In this document: positions 1 to 8,889 of the stretch, in pieces
Position numbering within the stretch: position 1 is the stretch's first letter
Layout of the letters: each line of letters begins with the position of its first letter
Assembly (NCBI RefSeq): GCF_011193355.1
Contig: NZ_CP049780.1
Span: 3,795,085 to 3,859,084 of the forward strand
Length of the DNA: 64,000 nt
Source of the DNA: Streptomyces sp. JB150
GTDB taxonomy: Bacteria; Actinomycetota; Actinomycetes; Streptomycetales; Streptomycetaceae
Direction: 5' to 3'
Made by a program: the position numbers and the translations under genes
The notes under the pieces: generated by a model
What the model saw: the letters and a program-made list of their open reading frames with translations, nothing else
What the model was told of the DNA's origin: nothing
The model's database searches: none

Positions 1-19
1 TGCTCCCCCGGGCGTCCGT

Positions 20-25
20 TAGCGT
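20..25 (+). promoter_or_regulatory. candidate -10 box upstream of the DUF881 gene
   Basis: TAGCGT fits the Streptomyces TANNNT -10 consensus and would give a leader of about 30 nt before the TTG start at 61. The leader holds an AAGGAG-type ribosome binding site at 44-49. No convincing -35 is visible because the window begins here. Confidence 0.3.
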
Positions 26-60
26 AGTGCTTCCGTGGCGCCGAAGGAGATAAGGGTACG

Positions 61-840
61 TTGAGCAATTCTGCCGACTCTCCCCAGCCGGGATCCAGCG
101 CTGCCCGCAGTGGATCTTTCCGTCCCGTCCGACTGCTCACGGTGGCCGTCTTCGCTCTCGCGGGACTCCTTTTCTTCACCAGTTTCCACACGGCCAAGGG
201 CACCAATATCCGTACGGATGCGTCCTTGCTGAAGCTTTCCGACCTCATTCAGGAACGCAGCCGCAAGAACGGCGAACTGGACGAGTCCAACGCGGCCCTG
301 CGTGATCAGGTCGAAGCACTCGCCGAACGCGACGACAACAGCACCCGGGCCGAGGACGAGAAACTGGCCGCCCTGGAGAAGAGCGCCGGCACCCAGAAGG
401 TCACCGGCGAGGCCATCACCGTCACCCTCAACGACGCCCCGGCGGACGCCACCGCCAAGCTCCCCGGCTACCCCGAGCCGCAGCCGGACTACCTGGTCAT
501 CCACCAGCAGGACCTGCAGGCCGTGGTGAACGCCCTGTGGCAGGGCGGCGCCAAGGGCATCAAGGTCATGGACCAGCGGCTGATCTCCACCAGCGCCGTC
601 CGCTGCGTCGGCAACACCCTGATCCTCCAGGGCCGCGTCTACTCGCCGCCGTACAAGATCCAGGCGGTCGGCGACCCGGAGAAGCTGCAGCAGGCGCTCT
701 CCGCGAGCCCCGCGATCCAGAACTACATGGTGTACGTCAACGTCTACGGCCTGGGCTGGAAGGTCGAGGAGAACGGAAAGGTCACCCTTCCCGGCTACTC
801 CGGCACGGTCGACCTGCACTACGCGAAGCCCGTGGAGTAG
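61..840 (+). CDS. DUF881 family membrane-anchored protein
   Basis: 259 aa with a TTG start preceded by AAGGAG. A basic, proline-containing N-terminus is followed by one membrane helix (about residues 22-42), a charged heptad-rich stretch (about 57-95, probably coiled coil) and the extracellular DUF881 domain up to the C-terminus. DUF881 proteins are typical of actinobacterial division and envelope loci, often next to crgA and class E sortases, as here. The biochemical role of the family is not established; a structural role in the envelope is inferred from context. Another start slightly inside the reading frame cannot be excluded. Confidence 0.85.
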   Translation: MSNSADSPQPGSSAARSGSFRPVRLLTVAVFALAGLLFFTSFHTAKGTNIRTDASLLKLSDLIQERSRKNGELDESNAALRDQVEALAERDDNSTRAEDEKLAALEKSAGTQKVTGEAITVTLNDAPADATAKLPGYPEPQPDYLVIHQQDLQAVVNALWQGGAKGIKVMDQRLISTSAVRCVGNTLILQGRVYSPPYKIQAVGDPEKLQQALSASPAIQNYMVYVNVYGLGWKVEENGKVTLPGYSGTVDLHYAKPVE

Positions 841-887
841 GCCCCGGCCTGCGACCACCGCCGGACCGGCACCCCGCCGCGCCCACG

Positions 888-901
888 GTTTCACGTGGAA
901 C
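888..901 (+). promoter_or_regulatory. parS: parS-like ParB binding site
   Basis: GTTTCACGTGGAAC differs from the canonical bacterial parS core GTTTCACGTGAAAC at one position. It lies in the intergenic gap after the DUF881 gene. Streptomyces carry many parS sites clustered around oriC, bound by ParB for chromosome segregation. The exact reverse complement occurs at 39704-39717, which supports a real site rather than a chance E-box-like match. Confidence 0.75.
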
Positions 902-992
902 CAAGCCGATCCTCCAAGGGCCGGGGCCCCGCGCCGTTAGTCTGGTGCCGTACGGCGTGAGTCTGGTGCCGTGGTACGACGGAAGGGACGGC

Positions 993-1154
993 ATGTACGG
1001 CTGGATCTGGCGGCATCTGCCGGGCAACGCGTGGGTGAAGGCGCTGATCTCCCTGGTCCTGGTCCTGGCCGTGGTCTACGTCCTGTTCCAGTACGTCTTC
1101 CCGTGGGCCGAACCGCTGCTTCCCTTCAACGATGTGACGGTGGACAACCAGTGA
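993..1154 (+). CDS. small single-pass membrane protein (53 aa)
   Basis: 53 aa starting MYGWIWRHLPGNAW, with one hydrophobic segment (about residues 15-36) and a short acidic tail. ATG at 993 follows a GGAAGGGA ribosome binding site. The stop codon overlaps the GTG start of the amidotransferase (GTGA), so the two are translationally coupled. A small membrane protein at this position between DUF881 and the sortase genes is usual in Streptomyces. I do not recognise a named family. Extending the frame upstream would give a long arginine-rich, unlikely N-terminus, so I chose the short form. Confidence 0.75.
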   Translation: MYGWIWRHLPGNAWVKALISLVLVLAVVYVLFQYVFPWAEPLLPFNDVTVDNQ

Positions 1155-1789
1155 GCGCGCGCATCCTCGTCGTCGACAACTACGACAGCTTCGTCTTCAA
1201 CCTGGTCCAGTACCTGTACCAGCTGGGCGCCCGGTGCGAGGTGCTGCGCAACGACGAGGTGTCGACCGCGCACGCCCAGGACGGCTTCGACGGCGTCCTG
1301 CTGTCGCCCGGACCGGGCGCCCCCGAGCAGGCCGGCGTCTGCGTCGACATGGTCCGCCACTGCGCGGCGACCGGCGTCCCCGTCTTCGGGGTCTGCCTGG
1401 GCATGCAGTCGATGCAGGTGGCGTACGGCGGCGTCGTCGACCGCGCGCCCCAGCTGCTGCACGGCAAGACCTCGCTGGTCGAGCACGAGGGCAAGGGCGT
1501 CTTCGCCGGCCTGCCCTCCCCCTTCACGGCGACCCGCTACCACTCCCTGGCGGCCGAGCCGGCGACCGTGCCGGCCGAGCTGAAGGTCACCGCGCGCACC
1601 CACGACGGCATCATCATGGGGCTGCGCCACCGGGAGCTGCCCGTCGAGGGCGTCCAGTTCCACCCGGAGTCGGTGCTCACCGAGCACGGCCACCGCATGC
1701 TGGCCAACTGGCTGGCCGAGTGCGGGGACCAGGGCGCGGTGGCCAGATCCGCGGGACTGGCCCCGGTGGTGGGCAGGGCCACGGCGTGA
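1151..1789 (+). CDS. anthranilate/aminodeoxychorismate synthase component II (class I glutamine amidotransferase)
   Basis: 212 aa from GTG. It is a full-length class I glutamine amidotransferase that would release ammonia from glutamine for a chorismate-using partner (TrpE or PabB type). The oxyanion motif is at residues 52-56 (SPGPG), the nucleophile is Cys82 in GVCLGMQ, and the His171-Pro-Glu173 part of the triad is in QFHPES. No component I gene is in the window, so whether it serves folate or tryptophan synthesis, or something else in this envelope operon, cannot be decided. Its stop overlaps the start of the first sortase gene. Confidence 0.9.
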   Translation: MSARILVVDNYDSFVFNLVQYLYQLGARCEVLRNDEVSTAHAQDGFDGVLLSPGPGAPEQAGVCVDMVRHCAATGVPVFGVCLGMQSMQVAYGGVVDRAPQLLHGKTSLVEHEGKGVFAGLPSPFTATRYHSLAAEPATVPAELKVTARTHDGIIMGLRHRELPVEGVQFHPESVLTEHGHRMLANWLAECGDQGAVARSAGLAPVVGRATA

Positions 1790-2904
1790 CCGCACTGCGC
1801 CCCGAGCGCGAGAGCACCTCGTACGGGCAGCAGCCGTACGAGGGCTCCGGCACGCTCGGGGACGGGTACGAGCGACGGTCGTACCCCCCGTCGTCGCCGG
1901 AGACGACGTACCCGTCACAGCCGCCGACGGAAGAGGAACCGTACCCGCCCCTCTCCGCCGAACCACCCCTCTCCGCCGAACCGCCGCTTGACGACGAGAC
2001 GGTGGCGCTGCGCATGCCCGAGCCGCTCGACGAGCCCCTACCGGCCTCGGCGGCCGCGCCCGGTGGAGGTGCCACCGGAGCGGCACCCGGTGGTCGTGCG
2101 GCCCGCAGGAAGGCTGCCAAGGCCCGCCACGGGCGCCGCCGCAGGACGGCGCCGCCGCCTGCCCCGGCCGACGACGAGCCGAGGGCCCCTCTCTCCCGGG
2201 TCGAGGCCCGCCGGCTGGCCAAGGCCCGCAAGCCCGGCCCCGGAGTGATCGCCAGCCGCGTGATCGGCGAGCTGTTCATCACCACCGGCGTGCTGATGCT
2301 GCTGTTCGTCACCTACCAGCTGTGGTGGACCAACGTCCGCGCCCACGCCCAGGCGGGCAGCGAGGCGAGCCAGCTCGAGGACGACTGGGCAAGCGGCAAG
2401 CGCAACCCCGGCACCTTCGAGCCCGGCCAGGGCTTCGCCCTCCTCCACATCCCCAAGCTGGACGTCAAGGTCCCCATCGCCGAAGGCATCAGCAACAAGA
2501 AGGTGCTGGACCGCGGCATGGTCGGCCACTACGCCGAGGGCGCCCTGAAGACGGCGATGCCCGACGCGAAGACCGGAAACTTCGGCCTCGCGGGCCACCG
2601 GAACACCCACGGCGAGCCCTTCCGGTACATCAACCGGCTGGAGCCCGGCGACCCGATCGTCGTGGAGACGCAGGACACCTACTACGTCTACAAGATGGCG
2701 TCCATGCTCCCGGTGACCCCGCCGAGCAACGTGAGTGTGCTCGATCCCGTCCCGAAGGACTCGGGATTCACGGCCCCCGGCCGGTACATCACCCTCACGA
2801 CATGCACGCCGGAGTTCACCAGCAAGTACCGGTTGATCGTCTGGGGCAAGATGGTCGAGGAACGGCCGCGCAGCAAGGGCAAGCCGGATGCGCTCGTCAG
2901 TTAA
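1786..2904 (+). CDS. class E sortase with long proline-rich cytoplasmic N-terminus
   Basis: 372 aa from GTG, overlapping the upstream stop by 4 nt. Residues 1-150 are a low-complexity, Pro/Glu-rich then basic region; about 155-181 is a signal-anchor helix; the sortase beta-barrel follows. Catalytic residues are visible: His271 (AGHRN), Cys340 in TLTTC and Arg349. The TLTTC-TP signature and N-terminal anchor mark class E, which in high-GC actinobacteria cleaves LAXTG-type sorting signals and links surface proteins to peptidoglycan. It is followed 13 nt downstream by a second, shorter sortase. Confidence 0.93.
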   Translation: MTALRPERESTSYGQQPYEGSGTLGDGYERRSYPPSSPETTYPSQPPTEEEPYPPLSAEPPLSAEPPLDDETVALRMPEPLDEPLPASAAAPGGGATGAAPGGRAARRKAAKARHGRRRRTAPPPAPADDEPRAPLSRVEARRLAKARKPGPGVIASRVIGELFITTGVLMLLFVTYQLWWTNVRAHAQAGSEASQLEDDWASGKRNPGTFEPGQGFALLHIPKLDVKVPIAEGISNKKVLDRGMVGHYAEGALKTAMPDAKTGNFGLAGHRNTHGEPFRYINRLEPGDPIVVETQDTYYVYKMASMLPVTPPSNVSVLDPVPKDSGFTAPGRYITLTTCTPEFTSKYRLIVWGKMVEERPRSKGKPDALVS

Positions 2905-2917
2905 GGGCAGATGAAAC

Positions 2918-3673
2918 GTGGCAGCGACCACCGACGACACCGAAGAGCACACCGCGGCCCCCGAGCCCGCACAGCCCGCGCCCCGGCGCCGTCGCCCCGG
3001 CAGGATCGCCATGGCGGTCAGCGTCTTCGGCGAACTCCTCATCACGGCGGGTCTGGTTCTCGGCCTGTTCGTCGTCTACTCGCTGTGGTGGACGAACGTC
3101 CTCGCCGACCGCAAGGCGGACCAGGAGAGCGACAGGGTCCGCGACACCTGGGCCCACGAGGGCAGCGGCGGCCCCGGTGCCCTGGACACCAAGGACGGCA
3201 TCGGCTTCCTGCACGTCCCGGACATGAACAAGGAAGAGATCCTGGTCAAGAAGGGCACCTCGACCAAGATCCTCAACAATGGAGTCGCCGGCTACTACAC
3301 CGACCCCGTCAAGGCGACCCTCCCGATGAGCGGCAAGAACGGCAACTTCAGCGTCGCCGCCCACCGCGACGGGCACGGCGCCGAGTTCCACAACATCCAC
3401 AAGCTGAAGAAGGGCGACCCGATCGTCTTCGAGACGAAGGACAAGTGGTACGTCTACAAGGTCTACGCCACTCTCCCCGAGACCTCGAAGTACAACGTCA
3501 AGGTCCTCGAAGCCGTCCCCAGGGAGTCCGGCCGCAAGAAGGCCGGCAAGTACATCACCCTCACCACCTGCACCCCGATCTACACCAGCCGCTACCGCTA
3601 CATCGTCTGGGGCGAACTGGACCGCGTGGAGAAGGTGGACGCGCAGCGCACTCCGCCGGAGGAGATCCGCTGA
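2918..3673 (+). CDS. class E sortase (second copy)
   Basis: 251 aa from GTG. One membrane anchor is at about residues 33-58. The sortase domain has His149 (AAHRD), Cys218 in TLTTC and Arg227. It aligns throughout the catalytic half with the preceding sortase but lacks the 120-residue proline-rich head. Paired class E sortases occur in Streptomyces, where they anchor the long chaplins and are needed for normal aerial development; whether this particular pair is orthologous to those two I cannot tell from the sequence. It ends at a terminator shared with the convergent kinase gene. Confidence 0.92.
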   Translation: MAATTDDTEEHTAAPEPAQPAPRRRRPGRIAMAVSVFGELLITAGLVLGLFVVYSLWWTNVLADRKADQESDRVRDTWAHEGSGGPGALDTKDGIGFLHVPDMNKEEILVKKGTSTKILNNGVAGYYTDPVKATLPMSGKNGNFSVAAHRDGHGAEFHNIHKLKKGDPIVFETKDKWYVYKVYATLPETSKYNVKVLEAVPRESGRKKAGKYITLTTCTPIYTSRYRYIVWGELDRVEKVDAQRTPPEEIR

Positions 3674-3705
3674 CACCGCCGGCACCGGCGGCAGCGACAG
3701 AGACG

Positions 3706-3743
3706 GAGAAGGCCCCGCCGCCACCGGCTGCCGGGCCTTTCTC
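3706..3743. terminator. bidirectional terminator between sortase and pknB
   Basis: GAGAAGGCCC (3706-3715) can pair with GGGCCTTTCTC (3733-3743) with one bulged T. The hairpin lies between convergent genes and has A-rich and T-rich edges on the two sides. Confidence 0.7.
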
Positions 3744-3773
3744 ATACCGCGTCGCGGTCAGTCGCCGCCGCGG

Positions 3774-5783
3774 TCAGTCGCCGTCGCCGCCTCCGAAGAA
3801 GCCGCCGCCGCCGTTGCCGTTGCCGTTGCCGCCGTTGTTGTTGCCTCCGCCGAAGCCCACGGTCGTCAGGGTGATCGTGGTCTGGGCCGGGTCGTCGGTC
3901 TCATTGCCGCCGTCCGGGTCCTGGTCGATGACCAGGGCGGTGTCGCTCTGGTCGCTGCCGCCGGCGAACTGGACGTTGGTGAAGCCGGCCGCGGCCAGTT
4001 CCTGCTTGGCCTGGGCGACCGTCTTGTTGCGGACGTCCGGGACCTTGGTCTTCTGCTTCTGGAGCTTGCCGACCTTGATCGTCACCGTGGAGCCGGGGTC
4101 GACCGAGGTGCCCCCCGCCGGCGTGGTCTCGATGACCTTGCCGTCCTGGTTCGGGTCGGTGGTCGGGACCTCGGAGCAGGTGCCGGTGAGGTTGTTGGCC
4201 GTCATCTGCCGCTGAGCGGCCTCACAGGTCTGGCCCGTGACCGACGGGACGATGGCCTTCGCCTCTTCCTTGGCGATGGTCAGGGTGATCGTGGAGCCCT
4301 TCTGGACCTCCTGGCCGGTGACGGGGTTCTGCTCCAGGACGGTGCCGGGCTCCTCCGGGGACTCCTTGGCCTCCGTCTCCACCTTGAAGCCGTACTTGTC
4401 GTCCTCCAGCTTCGACTTGGCCTCTTCCAGGCTGTCGCCGATCACGCTGGGCACGGCGACCTTGGGGGCGCCGGTGGAGACGGTGAGGGTGACCGTCTCG
4501 CCCTTCGTGACCTCGGTCTGCGGGTCCGGGTTCTGGTCGCAGACCTTGCCCTTGGGCTGCTCCTCGCAGGGCTTGGACTCGATGGTCAGCTCCAGGTCCG
4601 AGTTGACCGCCCGTTTCCGCGCGTCGTCCTCCGTCAGGCCGACGAAGTTCGGCACGGACACGTTGTCGTTGCCCACACCCCCGTTGCCGAAGGCGAACTT
4701 GCCGATCAGGATGGCGCCGACGAGCACCAGGACCGCCGCCACGACCAGCAGGACCGTGGAGGTGCTGGACTTCTTCTGGCTCTGGCGGCGCCGGTCGGGT
4801 CGATCGTCGTAGCCGTCGTCCGGACTCATCGGCGGCATCATCGACGTCGCGCCGGCGTCCGTGGAGCGCAGGGCCGTGGTCGGCTGGTCGTCCGGGTAGC
4901 CGCCGTAGCCGACGGAGCCCATCGCGGCGGTGGCCGCCACGGGGGCGCCGTCGAGGCACGCCTCGATGTCGGCGCGCATCTCGTCGGCCGACTGGTAACG
5001 GTAGTTCGGGTCCTTGACCAGCGCCTTCAGCACGATCGCGTCCATCTCGGGCGTGATCTCGGGGTCGAAGACGGACGGCGGCTGGGCCTCTTCCCGTACG
5101 TGCTGGTAGGCGACGGCGACCGGGGAGTCGCCGACGAACGGCGGGCGGACCGTCAGCAGCTCGTACAGCAGGCAGCCGGTGGAGTACAGGTCGGAGCGGG
5201 CGTCCACCTGCTCGCCCTTGGCCTGCTCCGGGGAGAGGTACTGGGCGGTGCCGATGACGGCCGCGGTCTGCGTCATCGTCATGCCGGAGTCGCCCATGGC
5301 GCGGGCGATGCCGAAGTCCATCACCTTGACCTGCCCGTTGCGCGTCAGCATGACGTTCGCGGGCTTGATGTCGCGGTGGACGATGCCATTGCGGTGGGCG
5401 TACTCCAGGCCCTGGAGGATGCCGATCGTCATCTCCATGGCGCGCTCCGGCAGCAGCTTGCGGCCGGAGTGCAGCAGTTCGCGGAGCGTGGAGCCGTCGA
5501 CGTACTCCATCACGATGTACGGGATCGAGACCCCGTCGATGTAGTCCTCGCCCGTGTCGTAGACCGCGACGATCGCGGGATGGTTGAGCGAGGCGGCCGA
5601 CTGGGCCTCCCGGCGGAACCGGGCCTGGAAGGACGGGTCGCGCGCGAGGTCCGCGCGCAGCGTCTTCACCGCCACGGTGCGGCCGAGGCGGGTGTCATGG
5701 GCGAGATACACCTCTGCCATGCCACCGCGGCCGAGCACCTGGCCCAGCTCGTACCGGCCGCCGAGGCGACGCGGCTCTTCCAT
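3774..5783 (-). CDS. pknB: PASTA-domain Ser/Thr protein kinase (PknB type)
   Basis: 669 aa. The cytoplasmic kinase domain covers about residues 11-270 with Lys40, the HRDIKPAN loop (Asp138) and DFG at 156-158. A juxtamembrane linker leads to a transmembrane helix at about 345-367. Four extracellular PASTA repeats follow, each opening with a VP-type motif (VPNFVG, VPSVIG, VPSVTG, VPDVRN). The tail is Gly/Asn-rich. PASTA kinases bind muropeptides or lipid II and adjust wall synthesis and division. It is the last gene of the fhaA-fhaB-pstP-rodA-pbpA-pknB cluster, 167 bp after pbpA. Confidence 0.96.
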   Translation of the reverse strand: MEEPRRLGGRYELGQVLGRGGMAEVYLAHDTRLGRTVAVKTLRADLARDPSFQARFRREAQSAASLNHPAIVAVYDTGEDYIDGVSIPYIVMEYVDGSTLRELLHSGRKLLPERAMEMTIGILQGLEYAHRNGIVHRDIKPANVMLTRNGQVKVMDFGIARAMGDSGMTMTQTAAVIGTAQYLSPEQAKGEQVDARSDLYSTGCLLYELLTVRPPFVGDSPVAVAYQHVREEAQPPSVFDPEITPEMDAIVLKALVKDPNYRYQSADEMRADIEACLDGAPVAATAAMGSVGYGGYPDDQPTTALRSTDAGATSMMPPMSPDDGYDDRPDRRRQSQKKSSTSTVLLVVAAVLVLVGAILIGKFAFGNGGVGNDNVSVPNFVGLTEDDARKRAVNSDLELTIESKPCEEQPKGKVCDQNPDPQTEVTKGETVTLTVSTGAPKVAVPSVIGDSLEEAKSKLEDDKYGFKVETEAKESPEEPGTVLEQNPVTGQEVQKGSTITLTIAKEEAKAIVPSVTGQTCEAAQRQMTANNLTGTCSEVPTTDPNQDGKVIETTPAGGTSVDPGSTVTIKVGKLQKQKTKVPDVRNKTVAQAKQELAAAGFTNVQFAGGSDQSDTALVIDQDPDGGNETDDPAQTTITLTTVGFGGGNNNGGNGNGNGGGGFFGGGDGD

Positions 5784-5950
5784 AGCTTCCTACCAGCCCT
5801 CTCCGTCGGTCCCGGTCGCCACTCGTACGACCGGAGGCTGCCGTCCGGGCCTACCGTACCCGGCTCGCTTTCTGTGACCTGGCCAAGCCCGTCACCCGAT
5901 ACAGGACCGGTATCGCAACGTGCACCGATGTGAAGGGGACGTGAGCGGGG

Positions 5951-7426
5951 TCACTTCCGGTTGCCGATGACCGCCTCCATCACGTTCTTGGCGATCGGCG
6001 CCGCGAGGCCGCCACCGGAGATGTCACCGCGGTCGGCGTCCTCGTCCTCCACCACCACGGCGACGGCGACCGGCGAGCTGCCGTCGCTGAGCTTGGCGTA
6101 GGAGATGAACCAGGCGTACGGCTTCTCGCTGTTGTCGACACCGTGCTGGGCGGTACCGGTCTTGCCGCCCACCTTGACGCCGGGGATCCGCGCGGTGGTG
6201 CCGGTGCCCTCCTCGACGACGGTCTCCATCATCGACTGGAGGATCTGCGCGTTCTCCTCCGACAGCGGCTGGCTCAGCTCTTCCGGGTCCGTCTGCTCGA
6301 TGGTGTCGAGGTTGGGTGCTTGCAGTTTGTCGACCATGTACGGCTTCATCAGTCGGCCGTCATTGGCGACCGCCGAGGCGACCATGGCCATCTGCAGCGG
6401 CGTCGCGGCGGTGTTGAACTGGCCGATGGACGACAGCGCGACCTCGGAGGGCGCCATGTCCTCGGAGAAGACCGAGGCGTTGGCGCGGACCGGGGTGAAG
6501 TGCTCGGAGGTGAAGCCGAAGTCCTTGGCTTTCTCCAGCATCTTGTCGTTGCCGAGATCGGAGCCGATCTTGCCGAACACGGTGTTGCAGGACCACTGGA
6601 GGGCGACGCGCAGGCTGGCGTTCTCGCAGGGGTGGTTGCCGTCGTTCTTCAGCACGGTGGTGGTGCCGGGCATGGTCCACGGCAGCGGCGTCTTGGTCGG
6701 CTGGTCCGGGTCCGGGTACAGCCCGTTCTCCAGCGCGGCGGCGGCGGTGACGACCTTGAAGGTGGAGCCCGGCGGGTAGGTCTCGCGCAGGGCCCGGTTC
6801 AGCATCGGGTCGTCGGGGTTGTTCTTCTTCTGCAGTGCCTGCCAGGCCTTGCTGTCCTTGTCCGTGGAGTTCCCGGCGAACGACGACGGGTCGTACGACG
6901 GGTAGGAGGCCAGCGCCAGGATCTTGCCGGTGGACGGCTCGATGGCGGCGACGGCGCCTTTGCCGCGCTCCTTCAGGCCCTCGTACGCGGCCTTCTGCGC
7001 CGCGGCGTTCAGGGTGGTGACGACATTGCCGCCCTGCTTCTTCTCCCCCGTGAGCATGTCCAGGGTGTTGCGGAAGAACAGCCTGTCGTCGTTGCCGGTG
7101 AGGATGCCGTCCTCGATGCTCTCGAGCTGGTTCGCGCCGAAGGCCTGTGAGGCGTAGCCGGTCACCGGCGCCCACATGGGGCCGTTCTTGTAGGTCCGCT
7201 TGTACTTGAAGTCGCTGCCCGACGTCTCCGCGGAGCCGGTGATCGGCTTGCCGTCGACGATGATGTCGCCGCGCGGCTGCGCGTACCGCTCGATGGAGAT
7301 TCGGCGATTGTGCTCGTTGTCCTGCAGCGCGTTGGCCTGGACGTACTGGAGCCAGTTGCCGCGGATGAGCAGGGCAAGGACGAGGAGCCCGCAGAAGATC
7401 GCGATCCGGCGCAGGGGCTTGTTCAT
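5951..7426 (-). CDS. pbpA: class B penicillin-binding protein (transpeptidase)
   Basis: 491 aa. An N-terminal membrane anchor (about residues 8-22) precedes a short dimerisation-type domain and the transpeptidase domain. Active-site motifs are Ser221-Thr-Phe-Lys224, Ser279-Cys-Asn281 and Lys422-Thr-Gly424. It cross-links peptidoglycan together with the SEDS glycosyltransferase encoded just upstream; the ATG overlaps that gene's stop by 4 nt. Length and context match actinobacterial PbpA rather than FtsI, which lies in the dcw cluster. Confidence 0.95.
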   Translation of the reverse strand: MNKPLRRIAIFCGLLVLALLIRGNWLQYVQANALQDNEHNRRISIERYAQPRGDIIVDGKPITGSAETSGSDFKYKRTYKNGPMWAPVTGYASQAFGANQLESIEDGILTGNDDRLFFRNTLDMLTGEKKQGGNVVTTLNAAAQKAAYEGLKERGKGAVAAIEPSTGKILALASYPSYDPSSFAGNSTDKDSKAWQALQKKNNPDDPMLNRALRETYPPGSTFKVVTAAAALENGLYPDPDQPTKTPLPWTMPGTTTVLKNDGNHPCENASLRVALQWSCNTVFGKIGSDLGNDKMLEKAKDFGFTSEHFTPVRANASVFSEDMAPSEVALSSIGQFNTAATPLQMAMVASAVANDGRLMKPYMVDKLQAPNLDTIEQTDPEELSQPLSEENAQILQSMMETVVEEGTGTTARIPGVKVGGKTGTAQHGVDNSEKPYAWFISYAKLSDGSSPVAVAVVVEDEDADRGDISGGGLAAPIAKNVMEAVIGNRK

Positions 7427-8862
7427 GTCGGGCGGACCACCTGGGTCATCTCGGCGTCGGGGTTGGAGGCGGGGGTGGGGGCGGGGCGGCGCGCGGTGTC
7501 GCTGATGCGCAGCAGGATGCCGATGAGCGCCCAGTTGGCGATCACCGAGGAACCGCCGGCCGCGAGGAACGGCATCGTCATACCGGTCAGCGGGATGAGG
7601 CCCATGACACCGCCGGCCACGACGAAGATCTGCAGCGCGAAGGCGCCGGACAGGCCGATCGCGAACAGCTTGCCGAAGGGGTCGCGCGCGGCCAGCGACG
7701 TCCGCACACCACGCTCGATGATCAGCGCGTACAGCAGCAGCATCGCCATGACACCGGCCAGACCCAGTTCCTCGCCGAAGGTGGAGAAGACGAAGTCGGA
7801 GTTGGCGGCGAAGCCGATCAGGTCGGAATGACCCTGGCCGAGGCCGGTCCCCAGTACCCCACCGGAGCCGAAGGACATGATCGACTGACCGATCTGCTCA
7901 CAGGCACCGGAGGTCTCGTAGCAGCCGAACGGGTCCAGCCAGGCGTCCACACGCGCCTGGACATGGCTGGCGAAGGAGGCCACGCCCACGGCGCCGGCGG
8001 CGGACATCAGCAGACCGATGACGATCCAGCTGGTCCGCTCGGTGGCGACGTACAGCATGATCACGAACATGCCGAAGAACAGCAGCGACGTACCGAGGTC
8101 GTTCTCGAAGATGAGAATGAGGAGACTGACGGCCCAGATCGTGATGATAGGCCCGAGGTCACGGCCGCGCGGCAGGTACAGGCCCATGAACCGGCGGCTG
8201 GCCAGTGCCAGCGCATCCCGCTTCACCATCAGGTAGCCGGAGAAGAAAATCGCGATGATGATCTTCGCGAACTCACCGGGCTGGATCGAGAACCCGGCGA
8301 CGCTGATCCAGATCTTGGCGCCGAACACGTCCGCGCCCACACCCGGGACGAGCGGCAGCAGAAGCAGGATCAGGGCGGCGACCATCGAGATGTAGGTGTA
8401 CCGCTGGAGGATGCGGTGATCCTTGAGGAAGACCAGCACCGCCACGAACAGCGCGAGTCCGACCGCCGAGTAAAGCAACTGGTTCGGCGCGGACGGACTG
8501 AACGATCCGTACTGCCGCTCAGCGAGCTGCTGCAGCCGCTCGGACTGGTCCAGCCTCCAGATGACCACCAGTCCGAGGCCGTTCAGCAGCGCCGCAAGCG
8601 GCAGCAGCAGTGGGTCGGAGTACGGCGCGAACCTCCGTACCACCAGGTGTCCCACGCCGGCCAGCAAGCCGAGGCCCAGGCCGTAGCCGAGCAGGCCGGA
8701 AGGCACCGAACCTTCCATCGCGAGCCCGACGTTGGCGTACGCGAAGACGGGGATGACCACCGCGAACACCAGCAGTGCCAGCTCGGTGTTGCGGCGGCTC
8801 GGGGTGCCGATGGAGCCGATCGTGGACGTGTGGTGCGTCGGCGTGTTCGTAGTACTGCTCAT
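7423..8862 (-). CDS. rodA: SEDS-family peptidoglycan glycosyltransferase (FtsW/RodA/SpoVE)
   Basis: 479 aa polytopic membrane protein with about ten to twelve hydrophobic helices and the C-terminal signature [20 protein letters not shown] typical of the SEDS family. These proteins polymerise glycan strands from lipid II and work with a class B PBP, here encoded immediately downstream with coupled translation. Position in the pstP-pbpA-pknB cluster fits the RodA-like member. FtsW versus RodA cannot be decided by sequence alone, since Streptomyces has several paralogues. Confidence 0.93.
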   Translation of the reverse strand: MSSTTNTPTHHTSTIGSIGTPSRRNTELALLVFAVVIPVFAYANVGLAMEGSVPSGLLGYGLGLGLLAGVGHLVVRRFAPYSDPLLLPLAALLNGLGLVVIWRLDQSERLQQLAERQYGSFSPSAPNQLLYSAVGLALFVAVLVFLKDHRILQRYTYISMVAALILLLLPLVPGVGADVFGAKIWISVAGFSIQPGEFAKIIIAIFFSGYLMVKRDALALASRRFMGLYLPRGRDLGPIITIWAVSLLILIFENDLGTSLLFFGMFVIMLYVATERTSWIVIGLLMSAAGAVGVASFASHVQARVDAWLDPFGCYETSGACEQIGQSIMSFGSGGVLGTGLGQGHSDLIGFAANSDFVFSTFGEELGLAGVMAMLLLYALIIERGVRTSLAARDPFGKLFAIGLSGAFALQIFVVAGGVMGLIPLTGMTMPFLAAGGSSVIANWALIGILLRISDTARRPAPTPASNPDAEMTQVVRPT

Positions 8863-8889
8863 GATCTGACAGGGCCTCTCACGGCTTGC

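Noticed and set aside
537..992. Upstream extension of the 53-aa membrane protein frame
   Set aside because: The frame overlaps the DUF881 gene and is Arg/Pro-rich with no start signal; ATG 993 has a ribosome site and a sensible membrane protein.
4222..4959. Minus-strand Arg/Gly-rich frame inside pknB
   Set aside because: It is a shadow of the PASTA region in another frame, as expected in GC-rich DNA.
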